From Candidatus Liberibacter solanacearum CLso-ZC1 (GTDB lineage Bacteria; Pseudomonadota; Alphaproteobacteria; Rhizobiales; Rhizobiaceae), in contig NC_014774.1 of NCBI RefSeq assembly GCF_000183665.1, positions 1,003,302 to 1,067,301 of the forward strand: 64,000 nucleotides of DNA. Reading direction: 5' to 3'. Position 1 is the first letter of the stretch. Each line of letters starts with the position of its first letter. Both the position numbers and the translations under genes were made by a program. Below the pieces are notes generated by a model, which saw nothing but the letters and a program-made list of their open reading frames with translations, was not told the DNA's origin and did no database searches. Of the stretch, positions 44,064-54,465 are shown piece after piece.

Positions 44064-44789
44064 ATGAATTATAGAAACTTTTCATCTAAATGTATTGGTG
44101 CTTTTTCAGTACATATTCTAACTGCTTGCGGTTCTTTTTGTGCATTTCTTGGTGTCATAGCCGCTGCTCAATATCGATTAGTTGATATGTTTTGGTGGAT
44201 CGGTTTAGCTCTTATTATTGATGGATTTGATGGGCCTATTGCTCGCAAAATGCGTGTCAAGGAAGTTCTACCTAATTGGTCCGGAGATACACTTGATAAT
44301 ATCGTTGATTATCTAACCTACGTCATCCTTCCAGCTTTTGCACTGTATCAAAGCAATTTACTGGATAGCACTGGATCATCTATCGCTGCCGGAATGATTG
44401 TTATATCAAGCGCTATTTATTATGCTTATACAAATATGAAAACAGAAGAGCATTTCTTTTCTGGTTTTCCCGCAGTTTGGAACATGGTTGTTTTTTTTCT
44501 TATTGCGCTTAATGCTAGCGTTATTGTTTCAACGATAGTTATTGCTACATCTACAATTCTTACATTTGCGCCTGTGAATTTCTTACATCCAATTAGGGTC
44601 GTGCGACTACGTCCTCTTAATGTTTTTGTTTTATTTTGTTGGTCTTCTTTAGGGGTGTATGCTCTGTTATCAAATTTTCAGGTACCTTATTGGTTTTTTT
44701 TCTCTTTTAGCTTATGTGGGATTTACTTGTACAGTATAGGTGCTATATTACAAATTTTTCCTAATCTGGGGAAAAAACGAAATCATTAA
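44064..44789 (+). CDS. pcs: phosphatidylcholine synthase
   Basis: 241 aa from ATG 44064 (an in-frame TTG at 44040 adds 8 residues). It condenses CDP-diacylglycerol with choline to form phosphatidylcholine in the inner membrane, a pathway of host-associated alphaproteobacteria. The CDP-alcohol phosphotransferase motif is complete with the Pcs-type longer spacing: DGPIAR then G then D and D within LPNWSGDTLDNIVD. About eight membrane segments. Choline would have to come from the host. Confidence 0.93.
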   Translation: MNYRNFSSKCIGAFSVHILTACGSFCAFLGVIAAAQYRLVDMFWWIGLALIIDGFDGPIARKMRVKEVLPNWSGDTLDNIVDYLTYVILPAFALYQSNLLDSTGSSIAAGMIVISSAIYYAYTNMKTEEHFFSGFPAVWNMVVFFLIALNASVIVSTIVIATSTILTFAPVNFLHPIRVVRLRPLNVFVLFCWSSLGVYALLSNFQVPYWFFFSFSLCGIYLYSIGAILQIFPNLGKKRNH

Positions 44790-45138
44790 TATATAAACAA
44801 TTCTTCTGATCTCGTAAAAGAAAAACATGATCTCTATGAGAAAATCGCTTTATAATACGCAGAGATCAATCCCATAATATAACCAATCTTTAAAAAGTTA
44901 TTTGCTCAATTTATGTTATATAAAATTGACAAAATTCATGTGTTAGAGTTCGTTGCACATTTAAACAATACTGATTTCGATGAATTTTTTCTACAAAATT
45001 CAGCATAAAAAAATATTATAAAAAATAGGATTATGTGACACATGGAGAAAAAATAATCCGCACAATTGCAAAACAATGAACTTCAATTATTGATATTAAA
45101 TAGAGAATAGTAGAATATTTTATCTTATTTTAAAAAAA
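44790..45138. other. AT-rich spacer, nothing recognised
   Basis: About 350 nt between pcs and tRNA-Gln with no credible open frame, repeat or terminator hairpin seen. Confidence 0.5.
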
Positions 45139-45212
45139 TGGTTGGGGTGCCTGGATTCGAACCAGGGATCGCGGTACCAAAAACCACTGCCTTGCCACTT
45201 GGCTACACCCCA
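45139..45212 (-). tRNA. tRNA-Gln (anticodon UUG)
   Basis: A 74-nt cloverleaf starting TGGGGTGTAGCCAAGTGG, anticodon loop TTTTGGT (anticodon TTG), one G-T pair in the anticodon stem, encoded CCA. Confidence 0.95.
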
Positions 45213-45781
45213 ATAATGAAAAATATCTTATTTACTGAATTATAGATTACAAATAACGACTACCTATAACAGTCAGCTGATTATCTGATAAGGTTTTGAT
45301 CTCATATCTAGCAAAAGATAGCAATAGTTTCATATAATATTTTTAAAAAGTATTTTGATTATCCATTGATATTCTTCAAGATTAATAAATTATAAAATCT
45401 ATTTCTCTTTTTACCATCATCAAAGTATTGTCAAAAAATGTTATTCCTTTAAAAAATATAAATACTATTGTGATTACTATTGCACGATTTTTATATCATA
45501 AAAATGTGGTTTTAGACAATATTCCAAACGATTTGTTTTCACAATTTATGCTATCAATAGCCTCTTCCTAACCAATTCTATTGATTAGATAGAACTCTAG
45601 ACAACTTAATTTCCCAAAAACAAACATTATCTTATCTTGTTTCAATAGCAATTGATATTACTTAAAAGTAATATTCAAGAAAAAATTACTACCTTTATGG
45701 AAAATATCTCAATCACTCTTTTGGCGTTGAAACCACCTATCATGGATAATGCTCATTCTCACATCCGGCACAATGTATATC
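45213..45781. other. AT-rich spacer, nothing recognised
   Basis: About 570 nt upstream of tRNA-Gln and downstream of kdsD. A 63-codon plus-strand frame (45652-45843) overlaps the kdsD end and shows no family features. Otherwise nothing was seen. Confidence 0.5.
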
Positions 45782-46753
45782 TTAGGCAATACCAAATCTC
45801 AGCAAATCTAAAAAATGGACAATACCTATTATCTTTTGATTAGCATCCACAACCATAAGAACAGAAATATTATGCTGTTTTAAAAACTGCATAGATACCG
45901 TTAGGAGAGTATCTTCCGAAATAACCTTAGGATTTTTCGTCATAATATCTTCAACAGTTAACACATTGAGATTCTTTCTAAAATTTCTAAATATATCTCC
46001 TTCTGTTACAATTCCTTTTAATCTTTGATCTTCATCAACAACCGCAATACACCCAAATCTTTTTTCCGAAAGTACTGGAATAGCATCTATTAATAATGAA
46101 CCCATCTTTACAAGGGGAAGCCGTGTACCAGTATGCATGACGTCTGTAGCACAAGTAAACAATGATCCTAATTTCCCACCTGGATGCAAAGCATAAAAAT
46201 CATTTTCTGTAAAATTTTCTGCTTCCATAAGCGCCATAGCTAAGGCATCTCCTATTGCTAATTGCATGATAGTAGAAGTCGTCGGAGCTAAGCCATAAGG
46301 ACAAGCTTCTGGTTCTTTTGGTAATTTAAGTACAATATCTGCATGACAAGCTACAATCGATTTGTTTTCCGAAGTAATAGCAATTAACGGAATAGAAAAC
46401 CGACGAGCATGACATAAAATAGCCTTAAGTTCATTGCTTTCTCCACTCCACGATAGGGCAATAATCACATCATCTTGCGTAATCATGCCAAGATCACCAT
46501 GATTAGCCTCAGCAGCATGTACAAAGAATGAAGGCGTTCCCGTAGAAGCAAATGTAGAAGCTAATTTCGAACCAATATGACCGCTTTTACCAATTCCAGT
46601 AACAACCACACGACCTCTAATAGCCTTAATTTTTTCTACAGCACGACTAAAATGAGAAGATAATTCTCCTAGTAAAGATGATTCTAAAGAACTCAAACCC
46701 TTTTTCTCTATTTCAATACTTTGCAGAGCAGATTGAATAGCTAAATTACTCAT
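45782..46753 (-). CDS. kdsD: arabinose-5-phosphate isomerase (KpsF/GutQ family)
   Basis: 323 aa from ATG 46753 with AAAGG about 10 nt ahead; an in-frame TTG at 46813 is less likely. Converts ribulose-5-phosphate to arabinose-5-phosphate for Kdo, the inner core sugar of lipopolysaccharide. SIS domain with VVTGIGKSGHIGSKLASTFA, AEANHGDLGMI and SGESNELKAIL; two C-terminal CBS domains from about 200 (DVMHTGTRLPLV, DIMTKNPKVIS). Stands alone. It implies that LPS core synthesis is kept. Confidence 0.93.
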   Translation of the reverse strand: MSNLAIQSALQSIEIEKKGLSSLESSLLGELSSHFSRAVEKIKAIRGRVVVTGIGKSGHIGSKLASTFASTGTPSFFVHAAEANHGDLGMITQDDVIIALSWSGESNELKAILCHARRFSIPLIAITSENKSIVACHADIVLKLPKEPEACPYGLAPTTSTIMQLAIGDALAMALMEAENFTENDFYALHPGGKLGSLFTCATDVMHTGTRLPLVKMGSLLIDAIPVLSEKRFGCIAVVDEDQRLKGIVTEGDIFRNFRKNLNVLTVEDIMTKNPKVISEDTLLTVSMQFLKQHNISVLMVVDANQKIIGIVHFLDLLRFGIA

Positions 46754-47370
46754 AAGGGAAAAACCTTTTCTATTAAAATTTATAAAATGAAAAACTATCC
46801 TTAAGTTATCCAAATGATATTAAAAATTAAGAAATGATTATTGCTATTTAATGCCATAATATTTTCTTCTTGCCAAGAAATTACATTTATAACATCAGCT
46901 TTTTAATTGATATTGATCAGGTTTGTTCCTTCAAAATGAGAAAAACTATCATATCTTGAAAGATACGGTAGATAATCTATCCAACAAAATGGGCTCTTAA
47001 TCCAATAGAACTAGATTTAAAATTTTTGTTAGGCAATCTCCATAAAAAGAAAAGAATTCTAAAAAAATGAACTTCTTTTCTTCGCTATAGTAGTATTAAA
47101 TTTTTTCATTAATGCGGGACGTAAAGCTGACAATCCAACGACCTATTCAAAGTTACAGGAAGATAATACTATCATGTATTATACTCTGATAGATCCTATA
47201 ATTACTATGATTTAAATAGATTTAATATATTTGTTTTTAATTACCTAGGTGTCTGAAAAATTTCCTTCAACTTCTTTCCATTGGTAAAAACCCATATTTT
47301 TCATTTGTCAGAAATACTTTTAGAATCAATTCCTAGATGAATCCGTACTTTTTCAAATAAAATATTGTAA
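46754..47370. other. AT-rich spacer, nothing recognised
   Basis: About 620 nt between the kdsD start and the end of the sigma-54-type regulator. No convincing frame, repeat or RNA structure was found. The kdsD promoter should lie at its low-coordinate end. Confidence 0.5.
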
Positions 47371-48855
47371 TTATAGAGTATCAACTTCAATATTATATTC
47401 TTTGATTTTACGATAAAGAGTAGAGCGACCTATACCTAGTCTTCTAGCAACTTCACTCATCTGCTCTCGATACAATTTCATCGCTAATCTAATCATTTCT
47501 TTTTCAATGTCAGATAAACGGCGTATCTCTCCATATTTATCAATAGAAAAAATAGTTCCTTTCGAAATAGATAAATAATTACTGGATTGAGGGATATTGT
47601 TGTTTTCATCTTGCATACAATAAATGTCGAATGTTTCCGATGTATTTGAATTAATTTCTTTTTCTTGATTTCCTGCTTCAAATAATAAGGAAGTAAAACA
47701 ATCTTCTGTAATATAAGAATCCTTAATCCCAACTACAGATCGCAATATAATATTTTCAAGCTCTTGTACATTATCAGTCCATTTATAATGAGTTAACATA
47801 GACAATGCTTTTTCTGACAAATTTATCTGTTGTACATTATTTTCCAGACAGAAACGTTTCAAGAAAAAACGCGCTAACCATGGAATATCATCCTGACGAC
47901 TACGCAATGTAGGAATCTTGCATGAGAAAATACTAATTTTATAGTAAAGATCTTTACTAAAAACCTGATTCTTAACTTCTTGAAAAAGATTTTTCTCTGT
48001 TGCAAAAATAAGACGAACATCTAGCTTTAATGCATTTCTAGAATCATCAAATTCAATTTTCCCTGTCTCAATAAAATGGAGAATCTTTCTTTGTACTTTT
48101 AGAGACAATGCGCTTGGCTCTTCTAAAAGGATAGTCCCCCCGTTTGCTTCAACAAACTTTCCAAGAAAATACGTACTATTTTCACCTTGCAAATCCACTT
48201 TACCAAATAAATCTTTTTCAACTTTATCCTGATCACTGATTCCACAATTCACAACTACGAAAGGAAAAGAAGCACGTGATCCTGATGCATGAATAGAATG
48301 AGCTAATGTCTTTTTTCCAACTCCAAATTCTCCTTCTATCATCACTGGAATAGTACAATATACTGCTTTCCTTGCTAAATTTATCACTTGAATCATTTCA
48401 GAGCTGACTGCAATTAAGGAATCTAAAGTAAAATATTTTTGTTCTTCTGCGGAAGAATTTTTTTTCCTTTCTAAAATAGATCGGATAGAATAGAAAAGAT
48501 GCTCTTGCGAAACTGGATTAAAAAAACATTTGGGAATCCTATCCTGTAAAGAGCTGATAAGAATCTTAAGCTCATCATGTTTTGTTTGCACAATAATTGG
48601 GATATTGGGCATCTTTTCCACAATTGTTTGTAAAACTTTTCCTTTATCATCTCCAAAATTGATAAGGCTTAAAAAAATCACATCTACTTTTATTTTATCT
48701 AAAACTAACAGATCAGGGCACTGGGATAATACGTCGATAATAAAAACGTCATATCCATAAGATTCCATATACTCTTTGATAAGATTGCTTTGTTCATCAT
48801 CCTGATCTATAATTAGTAATCCTTGACGATCATCCAAACTCCTTTTTATATGCAT
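47371..48855 (-). CDS. NtrC-type regulator with degenerate receiver and no GAFTGA loop
   Basis: 494 aa. Receiver-like domain (1-130), AAA+ domain (about 145-385) and Fis-type helix-turn-helix (about 450-494, MSEVARRLGIGRSTLYRKIK). The receiver keeps acidic residues (DQDDE, 17-21) but has Ser63 where the phosphorylated Asp should be and no conserved Lys (IPKCFFNP). Walker A is GEFGVGKK (175-182), Walker B is GGTILLEEP. The GAFTGA loop that contacts sigma-54 is missing between DLFGKV and GKFVEANGG. So it probably binds DNA but neither receives a phosphate nor activates sigma-54 promoters in the standard way. Single gene; divergent from pepF. Confidence 0.85.
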   Translation of the reverse strand: MHIKRSLDDRQGLLIIDQDDEQSNLIKEYMESYGYDVFIIDVLSQCPDLLVLDKIKVDVIFLSLINFGDDKGKVLQTIVEKMPNIPIIVQTKHDELKILISSLQDRIPKCFFNPVSQEHLFYSIRSILERKKNSSAEEQKYFTLDSLIAVSSEMIQVINLARKAVYCTIPVMIEGEFGVGKKTLAHSIHASGSRASFPFVVVNCGISDQDKVEKDLFGKVDLQGENSTYFLGKFVEANGGTILLEEPSALSLKVQRKILHFIETGKIEFDDSRNALKLDVRLIFATEKNLFQEVKNQVFSKDLYYKISIFSCKIPTLRSRQDDIPWLARFFLKRFCLENNVQQINLSEKALSMLTHYKWTDNVQELENIILRSVVGIKDSYITEDCFTSLLFEAGNQEKEINSNTSETFDIYCMQDENNNIPQSSNYLSISKGTIFSIDKYGEIRRLSDIEKEMIRLAMKLYREQMSEVARRLGIGRSTLYRKIKEYNIEVDTL

Positions 48856-49057
48856 TTTCCGATTTTCCTTAATATGGAATAAAACATTATTCCACTCAAT
48901 CTAATAGCTAGAATTGAAAATCTTATTGGATTAAATGCTCTAATTTTAGGGAAATGATTAAAAAAATGAGATCACTGCTATTCTTAAACAAGATCTCTTT
49001 GTATGATCTTATATAAAATTGAAATATTATTCTGTAACTAGAGGATATACGACGATA

Positions 49058-50923
49058 ATGAAGATGACTTACAAATCCCCCACTGATGATTTCGCTCCTA
49101 AAATTTTTTTTTCGCCAGATATAAAAAAAGATTCTACAGAATATTTGGGAGATCTTCCTCGCTGGAATCTGAAAGATCTATATCCGTCTCATGATAGCAA
49201 AGAAATCTTAACTGATATGGAACGCCTTGATCATGAAAGTCTAGCTTTCAGAACACGTTGGAAAGGTAATTTAGAAAATGCTACTAATCAAACCGGCAGT
49301 ACTGGATTAGGAGCGGCTATATCTGAATATGAAAAACTTTCTGATCTCGCAGGACGTATTTATTCTTATGCATACTTATTATATAGTACCCATCTATCGG
49401 ATCAAACTATCTGTAAATTTCATACCGATACGAATGCAAAAATAACTGATTTAGAACAAAGATTGATTTTTTTTACACTAGAAATAAATGATCTAGATAA
49501 TACGCTTTTAGAAAAATCCTATAATCAAGATTTATTGGCGCTCAAATACTCTCCTTGGATCAAAAATATAAGAAAATATAAAAAACACTTATTGTCAGAT
49601 GAGCTAGAATGCTTATTTTCTGATACAGCTCAAACAGGATCAGAAGCACTTAAACATTTTTTTTCCGAAACCCTAGAAACTCTCCGATTCAAAGTAAATG
49701 ACCAAAAATTACCTCTTGAAAAAGCATCTACGTTATTACTGAATCCAGATAGAAAGATACGCGAATCATCTGGAAAGGCGATATCTAAAACATTTGAAAA
49801 AAACAGCCATATCTTCTCTTTTATTACCAATACTCTAGCAAAAGATAGAGAAATTCAAGACAAATGGAGAAAATATGAAAATGTTTCCGATAGTCGTCAT
49901 CTCAGCAATGATATAGAACCGTACGTGATAGAGTCTCTCGTACAATCTGTTAAAAATTATTATCCAAAGATATCGCATAGATATTACAGCTTAAAAAAAC
50001 AATGGCTAAAATTAGACAAGATGTATTTTTGGGATCGTTCTGCTCCCTTGCTAGACTCATCGGAAGTCATCATTCCTTTTGAAAAAGCCAGGGATATCAC
50101 TCTCGCATCTTATGCTAAATTTTCTCCTCAAATGTCTGAAATAGCAGAAAAGTTTTTTTCTAATAATTGGATTGATGCCCCTCAATGTGAAGGAAAAGGA
50201 ATAGGAGCATTTTCACATGGAACTGTACCCTCTTCTCATCCTTATATCTCTTTAAATTATTCAGGGAAATCGCGAGATGTTACGACACTAGCTCATGAAC
50301 TCGGGCATGGTATTCATCAAGTATTATCAGCTCAACAAGGGGCGCTGATGGCTAATGCTCCACTGATATTAGCAGAAACTGCTTCTATTTTTGGCGAAGC
50401 TTTGACTTTCGATTCTTTAATAGATTCAATCTCTAATGAACACGATCGCAAAATATTACTTACCCATAAAATTGAAGATTCACTTAGTAGCATTATAAGA
50501 CAAATTGCTTTCTACGATTTCGAGCTGAGGATACACACAGAACGCCGTACCGGATCTATTCCTATTCAAAGAATCAATGAAATATGGCTTGAGACCCAAA
50601 AAGAATCTCTCGGTCCTGCTTTTGAACTTGATAACTCAGGATATGATAATTTTTGGATGATGATTCCTCATTTTATCCATAGTTCCTTTTATGTGTATTC
50701 ATATTCTTTTGGTAATTGTCTAGTTAATTCACTATACGAGATATATAAGAGCAATACTGTTGATCAATTTCAGAAAAAATATCTTAATATCCTACGTGCA
50801 GGAAATTCAAAAAATCATTCAGAACTTCTTCAACCTTTAAACATTGATCTTTCTGATCCAAATTTTTGGAACAGAGGATTACAAGCAGTTGAAAGAATGA
50901 TAGATGATCTTGAGCAAATGTAA
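49058..50923 (+). CDS. pepF: M3 family oligoendopeptidase (PepF)
   Basis: About 621 aa from ATG 49058; an in-frame TTG at 49019 adds 13 residues and ATG 49064 is also possible. AGAGGA lies 12 nt ahead of 49058. Zinc metallopeptidase that cleaves short peptides in the cytoplasm. Zinc motif HELGHGIHQ, with the downstream glutamate in AETASIFGEALTF; the N-terminal LPRWNLKDLYPS is typical of the clade. Complete. May help use host-derived peptides; this is inference. Confidence 0.93.
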   Translation: MKMTYKSPTDDFAPKIFFSPDIKKDSTEYLGDLPRWNLKDLYPSHDSKEILTDMERLDHESLAFRTRWKGNLENATNQTGSTGLGAAISEYEKLSDLAGRIYSYAYLLYSTHLSDQTICKFHTDTNAKITDLEQRLIFFTLEINDLDNTLLEKSYNQDLLALKYSPWIKNIRKYKKHLLSDELECLFSDTAQTGSEALKHFFSETLETLRFKVNDQKLPLEKASTLLLNPDRKIRESSGKAISKTFEKNSHIFSFITNTLAKDREIQDKWRKYENVSDSRHLSNDIEPYVIESLVQSVKNYYPKISHRYYSLKKQWLKLDKMYFWDRSAPLLDSSEVIIPFEKARDITLASYAKFSPQMSEIAEKFFSNNWIDAPQCEGKGIGAFSHGTVPSSHPYISLNYSGKSRDVTTLAHELGHGIHQVLSAQQGALMANAPLILAETASIFGEALTFDSLIDSISNEHDRKILLTHKIEDSLSSIIRQIAFYDFELRIHTERRTGSIPIQRINEIWLETQKESLGPAFELDNSGYDNFWMMIPHFIHSSFYVYSYSFGNCLVNSLYEIYKSNTVDQFQKKYLNILRAGNSKNHSELLQPLNIDLSDPNFWNRGLQAVERMIDDLEQM

Positions 50924-51444
50924 TTGTTACGCTGTTGTGTTACTAACTATATTTAGATCCAAAATGATCTAAAATTTTTATTATTTCGTGACTATTAGGA
51001 CAATTAGATATGATTGCTCCTCATCTAATCGAAATGATCTGTATGTGGAATGGTTAAGAATCTCGTTTCTTCTTGTAACGAACTAATTCTATAAGCCACT
51101 CCACATACAAAAACCACCAATCAAGATATTATTTTCTTGCTAAAAAATATTAAAACTAAGGAACGTATCACAATCAAATCACGATAAATATAGTATCTTA
51201 CAGTCTAAAAATAATGCACTGAGCAAATAGAATTTGGACTGAAAACCTATAAATCAATCTATGAATTTCTGTTAAGCACATTATATTATTCTCCATTCCT
51301 TAAAACCAAGATCATGTACTGATATACCAACCTACAACTCATACAAAGAACAGTAATCAACGATGATAATGATTTTTAAAACATCATCTTAATAATATTC
51401 ACTAAAATTCAAGAAAAATTTTCTCAATTACTGAGATTTATCCA
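50924..51444. other. AT-rich spacer, nothing recognised
   Basis: About 520 nt between the convergent pepF and maeB genes. No open frame of note and no strong terminator hairpin was seen. Confidence 0.5.
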
Positions 51445-53784
51445 TCATATCTGTATATTTGCACTATTTCTACAATTTTCCGCAATTGCTAATGCAACCA
51501 TATCAATAATCTCTCTTACATTAACAGCAGCAGGTAAAATATGTACTGGTAATGCTGATCCTAATAAGACCTTTCCAATATACAACCCATTGGTAATAGA
51601 TTTTACCATTTCCAAAGAAATATTGGCAGAATCAATATTAGGAAAAATCAATAATTTAGCATCTTGAGATAAAGATGTATCCCGCACAGCATTATTACAG
51701 AAAATTTCAGAAAAATCAGCCTCTCCTTGTATTTTTTCATCGACTTTTAAATCTCTAGAAAGTTCACGTATCTGCTCTAGAGCTTCATGCATTTTCAACG
51801 AGCTTTTCGTATTATGTGATCCAAAATTAGAACGAGACAACAAAGAAACCAGCGGATTCATTCCAAAAGAACGCACAGCTTGAGATGCCAATACCGTATT
51901 TTCTGCTATTTCTCTAGCAGATGGATCAACAGAAACATGTGTGTCGGCAAAGAAAATAATCTGATCTTTTGCAACTAATATACTCATTGCTGAATGATTA
52001 CTTATTCCTGATTTTTTCCCTATAATCTTGTTGATATCTGTCAAATGACTGTCATATTGATCTTCAGACCCACATGTGCAAATCATCACATCAGCTTCTC
52101 CGCTTTTCAGTGCTAAAGAACCTACCAGGGTAGCATTAGAACGGAGAATCGTATGCACAGAATCCGAAGATATGTCCTTTTCTCCAGTTAATGCACGATA
52201 TAAATCAACATAATTTTCCAAAGTTTCCTGACTGTTTAAATCAATAATATCGAAATCTTTTTCAGGAAGGATTTGCAAATCTAAACAGCGGATATTGTTC
52301 TGAATAACAGAAGGAGAACCGACAAGAACTGGTCTAGCCATCTTTTCTTTTATCAAAATTTGTGCAGAACGCAAAATACGCTCATCTTCTCCTGAAGAAA
52401 ATAAAATTCGCTTTAAATCCGCATTCTTTGCAATCGAAAAGATATTTTTCATCAATGATCTTCCCGGAAACAAAAACTGTTTTAATGAATCGCGATAAGC
52501 TTCATAATCTTTAATAGGAGAAGAAGCCACCCCAGTTTCCTCTGCCGCTTTAGCAACTGCAGGAGCTATGTATAAAATCAAATTTGGATTAAAAGGAGAT
52601 GGAATGAGATAATCAGATCCGAAAACAGGATATTCTGTAGAAAAATCATTGTAGACTATATCAAGAGGAACATCTCGAACCAATGCAGCCATAGCATGCG
52701 CTGCTGCTACCTTCATCTCTTCATTTATAGAAGTAGCTCCACAATCTAACGCTCCTCTAAAAATATAAGGGAAACAAAGGACATTATTTACTTGATTAGG
52801 AAAGTCGGAACGACCTGTACAAATCATTGCATCAGGTCGAATCTCTCTCGCCACATCAGGCATAATTTCAGGAATTGGATTAGCTAAAGTCATTATCAAT
52901 GGATTAGGAGCCATATATTTTAAAACATCAGGTTTAAGCGCTCCAGCAGCAGATAAACCAAGAAACAAATCAGCGTCTTGCATTGTTTCAGCAAGTGTTT
53001 TGAAACCACCATCTTGAGCATAAAATGATTTCCACTGATCAATCTTTCTCTTACGCCCTTTATAAACAAGACCTTCAAGATCATGAATCCAAATATTCTC
53101 GCGTCGTACTCCCATTGTTACTAGAAGATTTAAACAAGCTAATGCAGCGGCACCTGCTCCTAAAGTGACAACTTTAATATCACTAAATTTTTTGCCTATT
53201 AATTTCATTCCATTTAATGCTGCGGCGGTAACAGTAACAGCAGTTCCATGTTGATCATCGTGAAAACAAGGTATTTTTAGTTTTTGCGATAAAATTTTTT
53301 CAACTTCAAAACACTCAGGAGATTTAATATCTTCTAAGTTAATCCCTCCAAATGTCGGTTCCAACGCAGAAATCGTTGAAACCATTGTATCAACGTCTTT
53401 TGCATCGATTTCTATATCAAATACATTAATACCCGCAAATTTTTTAAATAATACTGCTTTCCCTTCCATAACAGGTTTAGAAGCTAACGGACCTATATTT
53501 CCTAATCCAAGGACAGCAGAACCATTAGATATCACTGCCACAAGATTAGAACGAGTAGTATACATTTGTGCCTTGGAAGGATCTTCAGCAATTATCATAC
53601 AAGGAGCCGCAACACCCGGAGAATAAGCTAAAGAAAGGTCATTCAGATTATTGAGTATTTTTGTCGCATTAATTTCTAATTTTCCAGGAGAAGGATATTG
53701 ATGATATAGCAGAGCCTGCTTAAATAAATCATCTTCCTTTTGAAATTGAGGATCTTTCATTTTTTTTGATGATTTTTTTTCCAT
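51445..53784 (-). CDS. maeB: NADP-dependent malic enzyme (malic enzyme-phosphotransacetylase fusion)
   Basis: 779 aa from ATG 53784, chosen because AAAAGGA lies 9 nt ahead; an in-frame TTG at 53817 would add 11 residues. Converts malate to pyruvate and CO2 with NADP. Malic N domain with YSPGVAAPC and ISNGSAVLGLGNIGPLASKP; NAD-binding domain with VTLGAGAAALACLNLL; the C-terminal part from about 450 is phosphotransacetylase-like and usually regulatory (acetyl-CoA sensing) rather than catalytic. A typical alphaproteobacterial layout. Useful for growth on plant C4 acids. Confidence 0.95.
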   Translation of the reverse strand: MEKKSSKKMKDPQFQKEDDLFKQALLYHQYPSPGKLEINATKILNNLNDLSLAYSPGVAAPCMIIAEDPSKAQMYTTRSNLVAVISNGSAVLGLGNIGPLASKPVMEGKAVLFKKFAGINVFDIEIDAKDVDTMVSTISALEPTFGGINLEDIKSPECFEVEKILSQKLKIPCFHDDQHGTAVTVTAAALNGMKLIGKKFSDIKVVTLGAGAAALACLNLLVTMGVRRENIWIHDLEGLVYKGRKRKIDQWKSFYAQDGGFKTLAETMQDADLFLGLSAAGALKPDVLKYMAPNPLIMTLANPIPEIMPDVAREIRPDAMICTGRSDFPNQVNNVLCFPYIFRGALDCGATSINEEMKVAAAHAMAALVRDVPLDIVYNDFSTEYPVFGSDYLIPSPFNPNLILYIAPAVAKAAEETGVASSPIKDYEAYRDSLKQFLFPGRSLMKNIFSIAKNADLKRILFSSGEDERILRSAQILIKEKMARPVLVGSPSVIQNNIRCLDLQILPEKDFDIIDLNSQETLENYVDLYRALTGEKDISSDSVHTILRSNATLVGSLALKSGEADVMICTCGSEDQYDSHLTDINKIIGKKSGISNHSAMSILVAKDQIIFFADTHVSVDPSAREIAENTVLASQAVRSFGMNPLVSLLSRSNFGSHNTKSSLKMHEALEQIRELSRDLKVDEKIQGEADFSEIFCNNAVRDTSLSQDAKLLIFPNIDSANISLEMVKSITNGLYIGKVLLGSALPVHILPAAVNVREIIDMVALAIAENCRNSANIQI

Positions 53785-54021
53785 AACCAAAATCCTTTTT
53801 TCAAATTTCAAATACACAATAAAGAAACGATTAACTGCTGTACTCTATTGTATCCATACTGCTGCTTCGAAATTTAATTGCAACTCTAATAAAACTATTA
53901 ATAACAATTCCTTGCTAATCACAGAGCATTATAGAGGAATACAGTACGCCAATCGACTTTTTTATTATTTATGATCTTTTATTATTCTTAACTAATCCAA
54001 TAAACGGTAAACAATAAAGAA

Positions 54022-54465
54022 ATGAAAACAAAACTAGAAAACTCTATTTCAACGAACATCATTTCTTCTACTTCAGAGAACGGAGTAAAAGTATTTCGCC
54101 TTACCGGGAGTTGGAGGTCAGCAGAAATTTCTAAAATCTCCAAAGGTATACTTATAACTATAAATAAATCTACGCAAGAAGATCTTGCAATCGTTGATCT
54201 TTTGGAAATTACAGAAATTGATACCATAGGTGTTGCAACCATAATCTATTTTACAGAGAAATACAGAGGAAAAATACAATTACAAGGAATGACTGCACAT
54301 ATGGAACAATTATTTTCCATTATGTCCTTAAATCCAAACAATAAATTAAAACAAAAAAACCAAAAGATATATTTTCTTATGATATTTTTAGAAAATTGTA
54401 CCATTATATTCGCAAAAAGGCTTTCAAAAGCATCAATAATTCTTTTATTCAATTACATATTTTAG
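54022..54465 (+). CDS. STAS-domain part of Mla permease (likely 5' piece of a fused gene)
   Basis: 147 aa as an open frame. Residues about 15-100 form a STAS domain (VKVFRLTGSWRSAEISKISK, AIVDLLEITEIDTIGVATII), the MlaB-like partner of MlaE. In rhizobia this domain is usually fused to the N-terminus of the MlaE permease (from memory). Here the frames part at an A7 run (54353-54359): with one more A the protein continues as QKKPKDIFSYDIFRK into the MlaE frame. As it stands, the last about 37 residues (KIYFLMIFLENCTII...) look like out-of-frame sequence. Confidence 0.7.
   Translation: MKTKLENSISTNIISSTSENGVKVFRLTGSWRSAEISKISKGILITINKSTQEDLAIVDLLEITEIDTIGVATIIYFTEKYRGKIQLQGMTAHMEQLFSIMSLNPNNKLKQKNQKIYFLMIFLENCTIIFAKRLSKASIILLFNYIF

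Noticed and set aside
45652..45843. 63-codon plus-strand open frame
   Set aside because: It overlaps the kdsD end antisense and shows no family features.
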